64,000 nt of DNA from Antitrichia curtipendula (taxonomy: Eukaryota > Streptophyta > Bryopsida > Hypnales > Leucodontaceae): NCBI GenBank assembly GCA_951230915.1, contig OX579635.1:48050001-48114000 (forward strand), written 5' to 3'. Position 1 is the stretch's first letter; every line of letters begins with the position of its first letter. A model generated the notes under the pieces. It did not search any database. It saw only the letters and a program-made list of their open reading frames with translations, and was not told the DNA's origin. The position numbers and the translations under genes were made by a program. Of the stretch, positions 38,801 through 48,692 are shown piece after piece.

Positions 38801-40192
38801 ATGTTTAGGTGAATTAACTGACACCTCTTTGTACTCTGCAGCACTGTACTGATAAGGACAGGTACTTCGATGGTGTATTGAGTACTCAAGAGGCAATGGA
38901 TCTCATCTTTGTGGATGTTCCTGAAGGTCTACATGTGCCGACTGTGTCTGCTCCGCCTGCCTCGATTCCCGACTGGAATGAGTTCAAGAAAGGGTTCCTA
39001 GTTCCCGTTTTTGACTTTGCGAAAGAGTACCTCCACGACAAGGGCGCCTTATTGGTGATGTATCCAGCGCCCTCCACTCGACACAAGAGTCACCTTCTCG
39101 GATGTTGCAAGACGTACAATTTTAGAATTCTTCTTACGTGGTTCGGCATGAACCACCTACATCTCACATCGCCAGTTGATCAAACCAAAACGGTAATTAC
39201 ATTTCTTTATTTTTATATTTTGTCAAATCTTGTGATTCTTTGATCTATTGTATGTTAACCTCTCCATTGTTTGCAGACCATGCGATTCTCAATCTCTCTT
39301 TTAGTGAAGGAGTCGGGACCCAAAACCGAATCGGAGTTTCCATTCCAGTTTGTTCCATCCCATCAAGAGGTGGGTGTGGATGTGGCTAGGGACGATATAC
39401 TCCAGAATTTCTGCAACAAAGAAGATGTCACCATGAATGGTTCCATTCCGTGGAGAGGTCCTCGAGAGAAGGCGCGACAATTCATGCATATGCTTGTCGA
39501 GGCGTTATCGGAACCAGGGGACGTCGTGGTAGACTGCACAGCAGCAACAGGTAACAAATCTTCTCTAATTCATTGATTTTTTTAACCAAGACCAAACTGA
39601 AAGGGATTTTCAGAAGTAATTTTTTTTATTCGCATGGATGTTTTCAGGATCAAGCATTCAAGCATGCCGTGCATCGCGCCGGCACGTCTTGGCATTTGAG
39701 GAGGATAAGGAGATTTTTGACGCTCTGATTGCACCGGTTCTACGCATGGATGGGTATTCTCGACCAGCACCGGCACAGAATATTTCAGAAATTCAGGATG
39801 TGGATGAAGAGGACGTGGAGCCTGAGCATGTTGTGAAGACATCTCGATTCAGTAAGTAAGTTTAACTCGAAAATCTATTCTTTACATTGTCTATTCTCAT
39901 TCCACTAAGCATTCAGTCTAATTCTCTCTTCATTCCATTATCCAGGCAGGCCAAGAAAGTGAGGTCTCTGACACATGTGCCGTTCTTTGGGAAGCCTGAG
40001 TTCTTTCCAAGCCCCCCTAAACCATTTAGGCTACCTATGTATGCTGAGTCCAACGCTGGAGAGTTTATTGCCCTTGAGCTAAAGCCAAGCTCTCGAGCTC
40101 GGTGGGTAGATCCTCGTGTTCTAGACTTCGTGGATGACTGTGCTATTGAGTCACAGTCAGAAACGTCAAACAGCGAGGGTAGTACAATATGA
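26842..40192 (+). CDS. ParB-domain / beta-class DNA methyltransferase-like fusion (12 exons)
   Basis: Exons joined by GT-AG introns in phase: 26842-26958, 35395-35670, 35940-36547 (or 36523), 36663-36852, 36972-37166, 37253-37468, 37600-37829, 38028-38685, 38842-39192, 39277-39550, 39648-39855, 39946-40192. The product is about 1,180-1,190 residues. The N-terminus has MDGVYNLRPR. Exon 3 encodes a ParB/sulfiredoxin-like domain with YVCDGNHRQIAWMKHI. Exon 8 has a highly charged Lys/Glu coil. Exons 9-11 form a beta-class amino-methyltransferase order: motif IV position DLIFVDVPEG, later the helix PREKARQFMHMLVEAL, then motif I position PGDVVVDCTAATGSS. Beta-class enzymes usually have DPPY-like and DPFxGxG motifs, so both are altered and activity is uncertain. 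The start at 26842 is in a good context, but the frame is open upstream to 26584. TAG 36525-36527 is avoided only by the 36523 donor. Confidence 0.75.
27207..35100 (+). repeat. Tandem array of about 31 units of 255 bp
   Basis: Using GCATGGCCTGGTCA as anchor, units start at 27207, 27462, 27717, 27971, 28226 and so on to 34845. Spacing is almost always 255 bp, with a recurrent 254-bp variant (GCATGGCCCGGTCA) at 27971, 28735, 29754, 30518, 31791, 33065, 33829 and 34338. Those variants mark higher-order blocks of 2-5 units. Each unit has palindromes GTGACCATYTGGTCAC (often imperfect) and TCTCGGCCCCGAGA, and a T-run of about 9. Degenerate half units flank the array (about 27090-27200 and 35100-35260). 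The array fills intron 1 of the ParB-methyltransferase gene. Long open frames across it result from 255 being divisible by three. The 254-bp units break them, so I do not call it coding. Confidence 0.95.
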
Positions 40193-41139
40193 GATCTCTC
40201 TATATCCTAAACTTCCAAACCCTACTTTTATATCTTCTGTATATGCTTATGTCCCTAAATTGGGAATTATTTTCTCTACATTGTTGCCGGTCCTATATTT
40301 ATTTCTGCTGAATGCATTGTCTACTTTTTGCCATCTTCCTGCAATATTGTGCTTGTCGTATCATCCCTTGTCCTTCGTATTACATATCATTCTCTTGATG
40401 TGCCCTTCGAGGACCGTAATGTTTCCATTTTTATTACTGTGTCTAGAACTTACTTATATACGAATCATATATATAATTTCGTTGACCGCGTATTGAACTT
40501 GGTATTTGTGTTTTGGTACCTCTGAACCTGATAGTCCCGTGTTGCGTGAGCCCTAAACCCTAAACGCATCTCTTGGTGTCGAGACGGGACTATATTAATT
40601 TTATTCGTTCATTAAACCACGTGTTTGATTTCATAAAATACTTATCATTGTGAACTATATTTCCCAAAAATTTGTCATACCTGTTCGAAGAAGCCAACAC
40701 TCCCGAAGTCTTCTTGGGCCCAAGACATGGACCTTGAAGACCTCTTGCCCATGCACATGCCCTGGGTTGGGCTGTCCGTTCTGCATTTGTCTTCCTTTGC
40801 GTAATCTGCCACTCTTTTTTGTCTTCGGTTGTACACATTAGTTTAGGATTTGAAATTGCATTGTTATCCAAGCATTAATGTTAGAGGATTATTTTGTCCA
40901 GATTATCTCGCGGAGCTTTTTACACTGCGAAATACGAACACCCTCTCCGTGTCAGTCGTCGTGCACTTCTTTCAGCCATGTCGTGTAATTGTCTACTAAC
41001 CACTTTGAAGTACTACACTATGTACTCGACTAATCACAACATGTAGAGGCTTCGTTTTCCAAAAACCGCACATGCTACAAAATTGCCTTCGCCGGCTATT
41101 GTCACATTCTAAATGAACTAGGATACAAGTTCTTCATCA
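40193..41139. other. 3' region of the giant element, no gene
   Basis: Downstream of the methyltransferase stop codon (40190-40192). It probably includes the 3' UTR. No coding segment is recognised. Two CCCTAAA words at about 40551 are too few to be telomeric. Confidence 0.5.
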
Positions 41140-41262
41140 GTTTGCATCCAATTTTTTATCCACTTTTTCATCCACTTTTTCATTTAATTTATCATCCACC
41201 TTCTTCATCCACTTTTCATCCACTTTTCATCCACTTTTCATCCAATAGCATCAAGTCCTCCC
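41140..41262 (-). repeat. Right subterminal motif cluster
   Basis: Eight or more copies of TTTTCATCCACT or close variants (the complement of GTGGATGAAAA) mirror the cluster at the left end of the giant element. Confidence 0.65.
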
Positions 41263-41340
41263 TCAACTTTTTCCTAAACTTTAATCTATTTTCAAATTTC
41301 TCACTTTCCAAAAATTATATTATAGTTCTAATATTGTGGC

Positions 41341-41408
41341 TCCCCGCTCACCAATTCCCGCTTCCCGCTCGCTGCTCGCCGCTCCACGCTCACATACCAG
41401 CATTCCTC
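41341..41408 (-). repeat. Right terminal inverted repeat
   Basis: Read inward from 41408 it begins GAGGAATGCTGGTATGTGAG and continues GTGGAGCGGCGAGCAG, matching the left terminus in register. It is longer than the left copy by about 16 bp. Confidence 0.8.
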
Positions 41409-41418
41409 TGCAATGAAT
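41409..41418. repeat. Right target-site duplication of giant element
   Basis: TGCAATGAAT, identical to 20550-20559 on the other side of the element. Confidence 0.8.
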
Positions 41419-41555
41419 TGTCCCACTCAGGTCCAGGAAGAATGCTCACTCGTTGTGCTTTAGGTTTTCATCATGAATGTTGGATGAAATTGGATGGTAT
41501 TTCTCCAAGATGAAAACATGATGGGTTTTGTGACACAAGTTGTGACACTATATAC

Positions 41556-42216
41556 TTAACCCCTAAATGCCCAAGGCACCAAATTTTGGTGTCAACAATA
41601 CTTTGAAGTTAAATAAAACCTAACCAAGTTGCAAGTTATTTTTAGTAGTTTATATTTTTGAAAAATTATTTTTTAAGTCTAGTTTTAGCATCAAAAATCC
41701 AATTTTCAAAATGATTGATTATGATTTTTCTATTCAAGATTTTGTGCAGGGGTGTCCATTGCAATCTTGAAGCTCCGTAGTGTTGAGGGCTCTTGGAAAT
41801 GAACCTCAAATACACTAGATCTTGGAGACAAATTTACATTAGAAATTCATTTAAAAAAATTATAGAGTAAATTTTGAGAAGTCATAAATTGATTGGGGTT
41901 ATGCATATTAGACCCTTTATCCTCATTTTTTTTTGGTAACCAACTTTTTAGATTTGACATTTGAAAAGAGGATTGAAAGACTTCAAATTACTTTTGCAGT
42001 TTTAACACCTTCATGATCAAACATTATAATCTTTCAATCCATAAGTGATATGGTTGTGTTTTCTTTTTCTAAGTAATATGTAGCATGTCTAATTTGAATT
42101 TGTATGGTTGCAATTCAAAAAAATTGATACAACTTATCAAAATATGTTGTTTTTTTGGTTCGAATTAGAGCAAATTTCTAGAAGCTCAAATAAGGCCTTG
42201 GACATTTAGGAGTTAA
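41556..42216. mobile_element. Inverted-repeat element, TTAACCCCTAAATG ends
   Basis: The left end TTAACCCCTAAATGCCCAAG (41556-41575) is repeated inverted at 42197-42216 with two mismatches over 22 bp. The 661-bp interior is A/T-rich and non-coding. TA-rich flanks hide any target duplication. It lies just outside the giant element. Confidence 0.6.
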
Positions 42217-43190
42217 TATAATAGATTATAATAGTCATATATTCAAAGACATAGTATAAAGGTAATTGTAGCAACTTTTAAGTCAAGGGATTTCTAAGAG
42301 CTTAGAATCAAGGCAAGTGAAGTATCAAAAGGCATCAACAAGGATGTATGAGATAGCATATAAGAATTCTACAAGAAACATATCAATCATTTTGCCTCGC
42401 TCTATCTATCAAAAGGGGAATGCAATTGCAGGTGCATAGTGCAAAAGGTGCCCCTATTTTGGGCAATGAGTAGGCCTTACAATTCTAAAACCTATCACAC
42501 TATCTTTGCATGCTTGCATGCACTTATTAGGTACACACCAATGTTTGCAGGGGCCCCATGTTTTCACCATTTGGATTTTTTTAAAACTCCAATGCACAAG
42601 AAATCATCAAAATTAATTAGTATATTGCTAGATTTTAGATCTATTAGTATTGTGCAAGGTGATTTGGAGTTAGTTAGATTCTATATTTGCTTTTGAAATT
42701 TTGCACAAGTGTACCTGAAAAGATTTACAGTAATCAGCGACTAAACTGTGACGTCATGCGACTTCGAATTTAGCATAGAATGTATATGTTTTTTGTTTGG
42801 ACGTTGGCCATGAAGGTACTGTATGGATCTCATTGGCTGGATTTTTTGCTCCGCAGCTGTTGCAATTATATAGTTTTCCATTTAGAGTTATATAGCGATG
42901 TCTTGGGAAGTTTAAGCAATCCCGGCCTTCCCCCTTCCAAAAAAAACTAACTATTAATGTTTTATTCTGTTTTAGAAATAAGGAGGTGAATTACATGATG
43001 GACCACGACGTCATGAATATGCTCTTCCTTTCATGAAATGTAGTATGTATTTTGTACACTATGTAGCAATATATGAAACTTTTCTGCTTTGCAACAAGTA
43101 CATCAGCAGTGTTGAGACTCTTTGTGATACTTTTTGCTTTGCACATGTATGTTTTATATTATAAAAGTGTTAAAATCCAAGGATGTCAAT
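42217..43190. other. Intergenic, no gene recognised
   Basis: A/T-rich sequence. One plus-strand frame of 85 codons (42439-42696) has no recognisable domain and is probably chance. Confidence 0.5.
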
Positions 43191-44516
43191 TAAGGTAGAC
43201 ACCCTCTTTCCGATCACCCTCCCATTTCCAATCAATAGACTGATCCATTTGTAACCATAGCTTTATAGGCCATTTGATTCTTATTTGATTCTTCTGTAAT
43301 GAATAACACACTGGCACCTAATAAAGTTGCCATTGATCAAGAATGGGCTTGCCTATTGATCGGAAATAGGAAACCCTGACTTTTTCACTTCTTTAATTTT
43401 TACTAATTCTACACGTGATGAAAAATTACCAAAAAATGGCAATCTTTCTTATTCCTATTTCCTTGTTGGAGAAAATTTTCTCCTCCACCATTGCTCAATC
43501 ACACATATGCTGAAATGCTTAACCCCTCATCGCCGGAGGGGATGAAAAGTGTCCTCACAGAAAATTCAAAGTGCTGTAACTTTTGCATCCGATGTCCAAA
43601 CTCAATAAAACTTGTTGGCAAAGTTGCGCTCACTCTTCTAGTTTATGTGGCAGAATTTTCAGATCAATGCAAGCTTTATTGATTTCTTGAAAGCCAATCG
43701 AAGTTCATAGGTTCAATTTGAACTCACCAAACTGCATTTGAAGGCTGCAACTTCGGGGGCTTGTATCTCCTTCATCCAATGTTCGTTTTCAATAAAAATT
43801 TGTTGTGTTATGTTCCCCTTTAAGTCTAGTTATTGTGGTTAGATTTTCATGTCAACCCAAGTTGTTTTGAATGCTTGGGAGCAATTCGAAGTTCAAAATC
43901 TAGACATTTTTGCATTACAGTGAACTTTGGTGGCTTATAACTTCTTCACACAGGAGTTTTTTTCAATAATTTTTGTTGGAAAAGTTTCACATACTAGTCT
44001 AGTTCTTGTAGTAAAAATTTCATATCAATCCAAGAATATTTGATTGACTGAGAAGCATTTTAGCAGAGGTAGGTTCAGCTCTAGATGTGTTTTTTTGCTA
44101 CTTTTTTCACTGTTATTTGACATTTCAAAACAGCTTTGCAAATGCAATGAGTCAATTAAATGTGTTTTTTTTCCACCAAAGTGTTTGTCTTTTGGTTTAG
44201 AATCACCTTGTAGTTTAAAGTTTTTTCATTTGAGTAGGTTTAGAAATCGAATTCCACCTCGAAATGTGTTTTTAGGAAAATTTCAGCATCTTTTTTCAAC
44301 ACTAAAACATTATAATCTTTCAATCTACACGGTCAAATGATCCCAAATTTTACTTACAGCATCTACAACATGCACAATATAATATTGTACGGTTGAGATT
44401 TTTATACCTTACTCAGATTTAGATTTATAACACTTGAAAAGCAAGGTTGTTTTTTTGACATGGTTAGAGCTTCGGCGGTGAGGGGTTAAGTGATCGGAAA
44501 TGGGAGATCTACCTTA
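43191..44516. mobile_element. Possible inverted-repeat element with TAAGGTAGA ends
   Basis: TAAGGTAGAC plus CTCCCATTTCC-type sequence at the left (43191-43230) recurs inverted at the right (GATCGGAAATGGGAGATCTACCTTA, ending 44516). A second inverted pair lies inside (43518-44490), giving a nested layout. No target duplication is seen, so the outer boundaries are tentative. Confidence 0.45.
43518..44490. mobile_element. Inverted-repeat element, CTTAACCCCTC ends
   Basis: CTTAACCCCTCATCGCCGGA (43518-43537) is matched inverted at 44471-44490 in 18 of 20 positions. The interior has three diverged tandem segments of about 170-190 bp. Each has a phrase like AACTTTTGCATCCGATGTCC followed by CAATAAAA and a TCTAGTT word. 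No coding content. A related CTTAACCCCT end is found at 41555. Confidence 0.55.
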
Positions 44517-45130
44517 GAGCAGTTGGGTGTATGGCCTTATGCGTGCTTCCAAACGAAAAGAGTGAAGTCCTAGTCAAATGTGCTTTCTAGATTCTGTAGT
44601 GTAGGGAAAAAATCAACAGAGGAGCAAGACGACAACATGCTGTGGCAATCTCAATGTACATAAGGGGCATCAAGACCATTTCACCAAGTGAAGGTGGTCC
44701 ACAATGCTTTTTATTTAATGTAACTTTACATGCTGTACATGACAAAAACTTGACCTCCATTATGCATTTTGCCTCCACCCACAAGAGGCATAGCTAGTGG
44801 CCCACGTAAGCAACACAAAAGGATCGCATAAATGTCTCCACAAGCGTGGACACAAGCGACTATACAAGGACTGATGAGCGGAAAAAAGCACGGTAGGTTA
44901 CCGCAAATGCAATCCACTAATTGAAGCGTCAGAGTTGCAAAGAAACTCAAAAATGCATAATTTACATCAACTTCAGGTAAGTAAGGCCGTTGCACAGTGT
45001 CGCGCCAGCAAGCGGTAGAAAGTCTGACTGAAGCTGCAGTTCATTGCAACTGAAGTGGCAATAGTCAATTGTCCGCAAGGCTATCGCTCGCTAGAGGTGG
45101 GCCACGCTCGCTAGTGGTTCCAGTGTGCAG
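44517..45130. other. Intergenic, no gene recognised
   Basis: No coding segment is supported. Short minus-strand frames (for example 44995-44726) have no recognisable domain. Confidence 0.45.
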
Positions 45131-45365
45131 GAAGATTTTGTGGCGTTAGTCCCTAGGGCTAAAGTTTGGGGTGGTCTAAACTGCCCCACTTTAGACCCCA
45201 AGGCTTAACCCCGCATGAACTTTAGCCCGGCCAAGGTGGGACATTTTGGGGTCTAAAGTAGTGTGAAAAAAGAACGCTCGAGATTTTTCAAACATTGTGT
45301 ACAAGGGGTCTAAAGTGGGAGCTATTCCTCAAAGGATTAGCCCCGGTTAACGTCACGAAATCTTC
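45131..45365 (+). mobile_element. MITE copy 1 (TIR GAAGATTTTGTGGCGTTA)
   Basis: A 235-bp element starting GAAGATTTTGTGGCGTTA and ending TAACGTCACGAAATCTTC. Its ends are inverted copies. The interior has the recurring words GGGGTCTAAAGT, CCAAGGTGGGACATTTTGG and CTCAAAGGATTAGCCCC. Three more copies follow within 1.3 kb. Confidence 0.85.
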
Positions 45366-45564
45366 TTGTGGTTCTCCTGAGAATGAACGTCAATGGGAAT
45401 ATGGGAGGGTGCAGACGAAGCTCCTATCGACTCTATAAGTTGAAACTTAGCACTGAGGTAAACTGGACCAAGCAATGAACAACCTGACCTTGTTTTTCAA
45501 TGGAAAATTTTGCATTGTCATTCGCTTGTCAAGCTGTTTTTTGTAGTCGTCGATCACGCCACAG

Positions 45565-45797
45565 GAAGATTTCGGGACGTTAACCGGGGCTAATCCTTTG
45601 AGAATAGCCTCCACTTTAGCCCCCTTGTACATAGTGTTTGAAAAATCTCGGGCGTTCTTTTTTCACACTACTTTAGACCCCAAAATGTCCCACCTTGGTT
45701 AGGCTAAAGTTCATTTAGGGTTAAGCCTTAGGGTCTAAAGTGGGGCAGTTTACCCCCCCCCCAAAACTTTAGCCCCAAGGGCTAACGCCACGAAATC
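45565..45797 (-). mobile_element. MITE copy 2, opposite orientation
   Basis: Same family as 45131-45365 but inverted. It starts GAAGATTTCGGGACGTTAAC and ends AACGCCACGAAATC, and contains CTTTAGACCCCAAAATGTCC. Confidence 0.85.
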
Positions 45798-45993
45798 GCG
45801 CTTGCGCTTGTATTCTATCTGCTCGGAGAATAAGTGCAGCTAGACGTCAATCTTCGACTACCGTCAGCCATTTCTTTCATCTAGCCTATCATGGCGTTGC
45901 CAGCTGCACGAGTGGCCTCCACAATTACAGAATGTCCGAACATGCTCTTGCGCCTCACACATGTACTGCCATATCGACGTCGAAATGTCACAA

Positions 45994-46227
45994 AAAGATT
46001 TTGTGGCGTTAATCGGGGCTAATCCTTTGAGAAATAGCCCCCATTTTAGCCCCCTTCTACACAATGTTTGAAAAATCTCGGGCATTCTTTTTTCACACTA
46101 CTTTAGACCCCAAAATGTACCACCTTGGCCGGGTTAAAGTTTATGCAAGATTAAGCCTTGGGGTCTAAAGTGGGGCAGTTTAGACCCCCCCAAACTTTAG
46201 CCCCAGGGGCTAATGCCACAAAATCTT
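45994..46227 (-). mobile_element. MITE copy 3, opposite orientation
   Basis: Same family and orientation as copy 2. Starts AAAGATTTTGTGGCGTTAAT and ends AATGCCACAAAATCTT. Confidence 0.85.
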
Positions 46228-46401
46228 CCTATCAAGGTTGCCATTGCCATCTTTGTCGTCCACCTCTTTTGTGCCTGTGGTAGGAGTTCTGTAGTTGTTG
46301 CCGTCCCTTGACAACAAATCACGAGTGTGTGGAGCCATCTGCTAGCGTCCAGGATCATCAAGTCACGTCCATGAAGGACTTTGACTTCTTCTGTAATACA
46401 T

Positions 46402-46636
46402 AAAGATTTTGTGGCGTTAGCCCCTGGGGCTAAAGTTTTGGAGGGTCTAAATTGCCCCACTTTAGACCTCAAGGCTTAACCTCGCATAAACTTTAGCCCG
46501 GCCAAGGTGGGACATTTTGGGATTTAAAATAGTATGAAAAAAGAACGCCCAAGGTTTTTCAAACACTGTGTAGATGGGGTCTAAAGTGGAGGCTATTCCT
46601 CAAAGGATTAGCACCAGTTAACGTCACAAAATCTTC
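46402..46636 (+). mobile_element. MITE copy 4
   Basis: Same family and orientation as copy 1. Starts AAAGATTTTGTGGCGTTAGC and ends TAACGTCACAAAATCTT. Short open frames crossing these copies are by-products of the repeat. Confidence 0.85.
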
Positions 46637-48281
46637 TTGTGTAAAAACATCTTTCTTCGCTTGGATGAGTGCACTAATCTCTTGTGCACTCCAGTTTGGT
46701 CATTGTTCTTCGCCAAGGCGCTTGGCAGAATAGGTAATATCTGTTGCATCTACGCTTTGGCCAGAATGTGCATTTCTGAGAAGGGCGTATGATAGCCCCA
46801 TGGGACTGTGGGCCACGTTGCATGTGGCTCCTGCAAAAAAAGAAACCCAAATTAACTCAAAACTTGCAGACATGACATATGACAACAACATGACGCCCAC
46901 TTTTCCGTGAAATAAGACATAACAACACGCATGCAAAGTGAAAGGGGGGAGGTTAGAATCTCACTTGTAGTAGTGGCCACAATAGCTTTGTCCGATGATG
47001 CCATCGGTAGTGATCGATCCCTACCTACAGACCCAATTCACGGACATGCAGCAATCTCCCCGTTAGCAACATGATTGTTATTATACATGCTTTTAATTGA
47101 ATAATTGCATGAATGACATTTCTTTCTAGCCCCATCCATGGAAAAATAATGAACTTTGAAGAGGAATTTACCTGCACCACTGCCGGGGTTCGACGTTGCA
47201 GCTATTGGTAGGCGATGCGCTTGTCCATGAGGTACAATCTACAAGGCAAGCCACAGTGAATCATCCCAATTGCCAAACTCATAACAACAGTAAATCATTT
47301 GCGATAGCACTGATCATGGAACCTACCCACTAACCTACTATGCTCGAAACAGATGTGTGATAATTGTACAAGTTGATGCTCTTCGAAGGTGAAACTGCTC
47401 AAATTCTGAAGCTCATTGCATTCAATGACTGCCACTAAGAAATTAGTACTGCAAGAGAGAGCAAAACGACCACCAGCATTGAATTGCAATGTGTAACAGC
47501 AACCCGCCATTGTTTCGTGCATGGCATGGCTGTGTACAACAGCCAGTCATAACTTGTAATTTTTTAATTCTCATCCGCCGAACTAAGTTAATTGGCCTCT
47601 TAAGCTCGCCTTACATACCACCACCTTTTTAGCTCCAAGATCTAGCTTTCCGGCTATTCGGTTCTATTTTAATCTTGTGATTTGACACAGTGCCTAAAAA
47701 AATTGTCACCGCCGCCGGCATTGAGCACCGCTCTTAGCGGTTTCCACCTTGGAAGCCACGTTGGCTTGGCAATCACCCTTATGCCCTGGTCTGGAAACCC
47801 TCACTTAAGCTTAGTGCTGCGTAGCACCATCGCCTAAGCTTGCCTGGAACGCCAAGTGCAAAAGTCCCTTTAGAGAAAACCAATCTCAACAAGGTGTACG
47901 GTAACTACACTTAAAAGCACAAGCTACAGATTCTTGCCTAAAATGTACTCCCACTGTTCATGAGAGTCTATGGTCATTTTTAGGAACACCTATTTTCAGT
48001 ACTTTAAAATTCATAGTTTATTCATACGATGTCCAAAAAATGCATTCTAAGAAAAACTAGAATCCCCTATTCACTACCAAGAAGACCCCACATAACAAAT
48101 TCCAATATAATAATGGAACCATGCTGAATAGCTCATTTGTGCCATTTTAGGTGAAGCTACCTTGATTACAAGCAAAACAATCTCACTGCTCTAAATTCAC
48201 ACCGGTCAAAGCATCTACATTTTCAAAATTTGTTTAGTCTCTGCGAGCACCCTAATGCATTAATATCAAGCAATCTGAAAG
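46637..48281. other. Intergenic, no gene recognised
   Basis: No coding segment I can support. A piece at 47974-48021 (CACCTATTTTCAGTACTTTA) is an inverted relative of sequence at about 57110-57170, so it belongs to a dispersed repeat. Confidence 0.45.
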
Positions 48282-48692
48282 TAAGGTAGAACTACCCAAT
48301 TCCGTCAGTGGTTCAAATCCGTGGTCTACAGCTTTGTCCCACTTCTGTCAGAAAAACATGCAAATCCGCTTCAGATTCTGACAACAGTAGTTTATTAATG
48401 CTATTAAAAGATAACGTGTCAATTAATGATTGGTGGATCTTCTAGTGCTATTAGATACATTGGAAAGCGGTATTGAGTTGTAAGAGGACGTTTATGAATC
48501 CAGCCTAGTAGCGGTTGTGCAATTTCACTTCAGAAATTCACAGAAATTATAATTTTTATCAAAGAATTATAATTCCACTTGGGTTTGACTCCTGAAACAA
48601 AAGCACACCTCTGAAAAATATGTGTCTTTCCTAGAGTTGGCCCAAATATAGTTAGATTGCAAATCAGGGTGGTAATGGGTAGTTCTACCTTA
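48282..48692. mobile_element. Inverted-repeat element, TAAGGTAGAACTACCCA ends
   Basis: TAAGGTAGAACTACCCA at 48282-48298 is repeated exactly inverted at 48676-48692. The 411-bp element is non-coding. The TAAGGTAG start resembles the pair at 43191 and 44516. No clear target duplication. Confidence 0.6.

Larger units (their letters stand above)
20560..41408. mobile_element. Giant Mutator-like transposon carrying a ParB-methyltransferase gene
   Basis: A 20,849-bp element bounded by an exact 10-bp duplication. Its termini are inverted and start GAG on both sides (left 20560-20615, right 41341-41408). The first 37 bp match at about 28 positions, and both then share GTGAGCGGGGA-type GC-rich words. 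Just inside, both ends carry clusters of the same motif (GGATGAAAA and variants), also in inverted orientation. The interior holds two divergent genes: a DDE/SWIM transposase (minus) and a twelve-exon ParB-methyltransferase gene (plus). A 7.9-kb tandem array sits in the latter's first intron. The transposase type, the 10-bp duplication and G-initial termini favour the Mutator superfamily. That is inference from motifs, not a database match. Confidence 0.85.

Noticed and set aside
40548..40566. Telomere-like CCCTAAACCCTAAAC
   Set aside because: Only two repeats. Such pairs are common as interstitial chance matches or promoter telo-boxes.
45447..46472. Minus-strand short open frames of 61-91 codons
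   Set aside because: They share the same peptide because they cross copies of the MITE. There is no coding signal.
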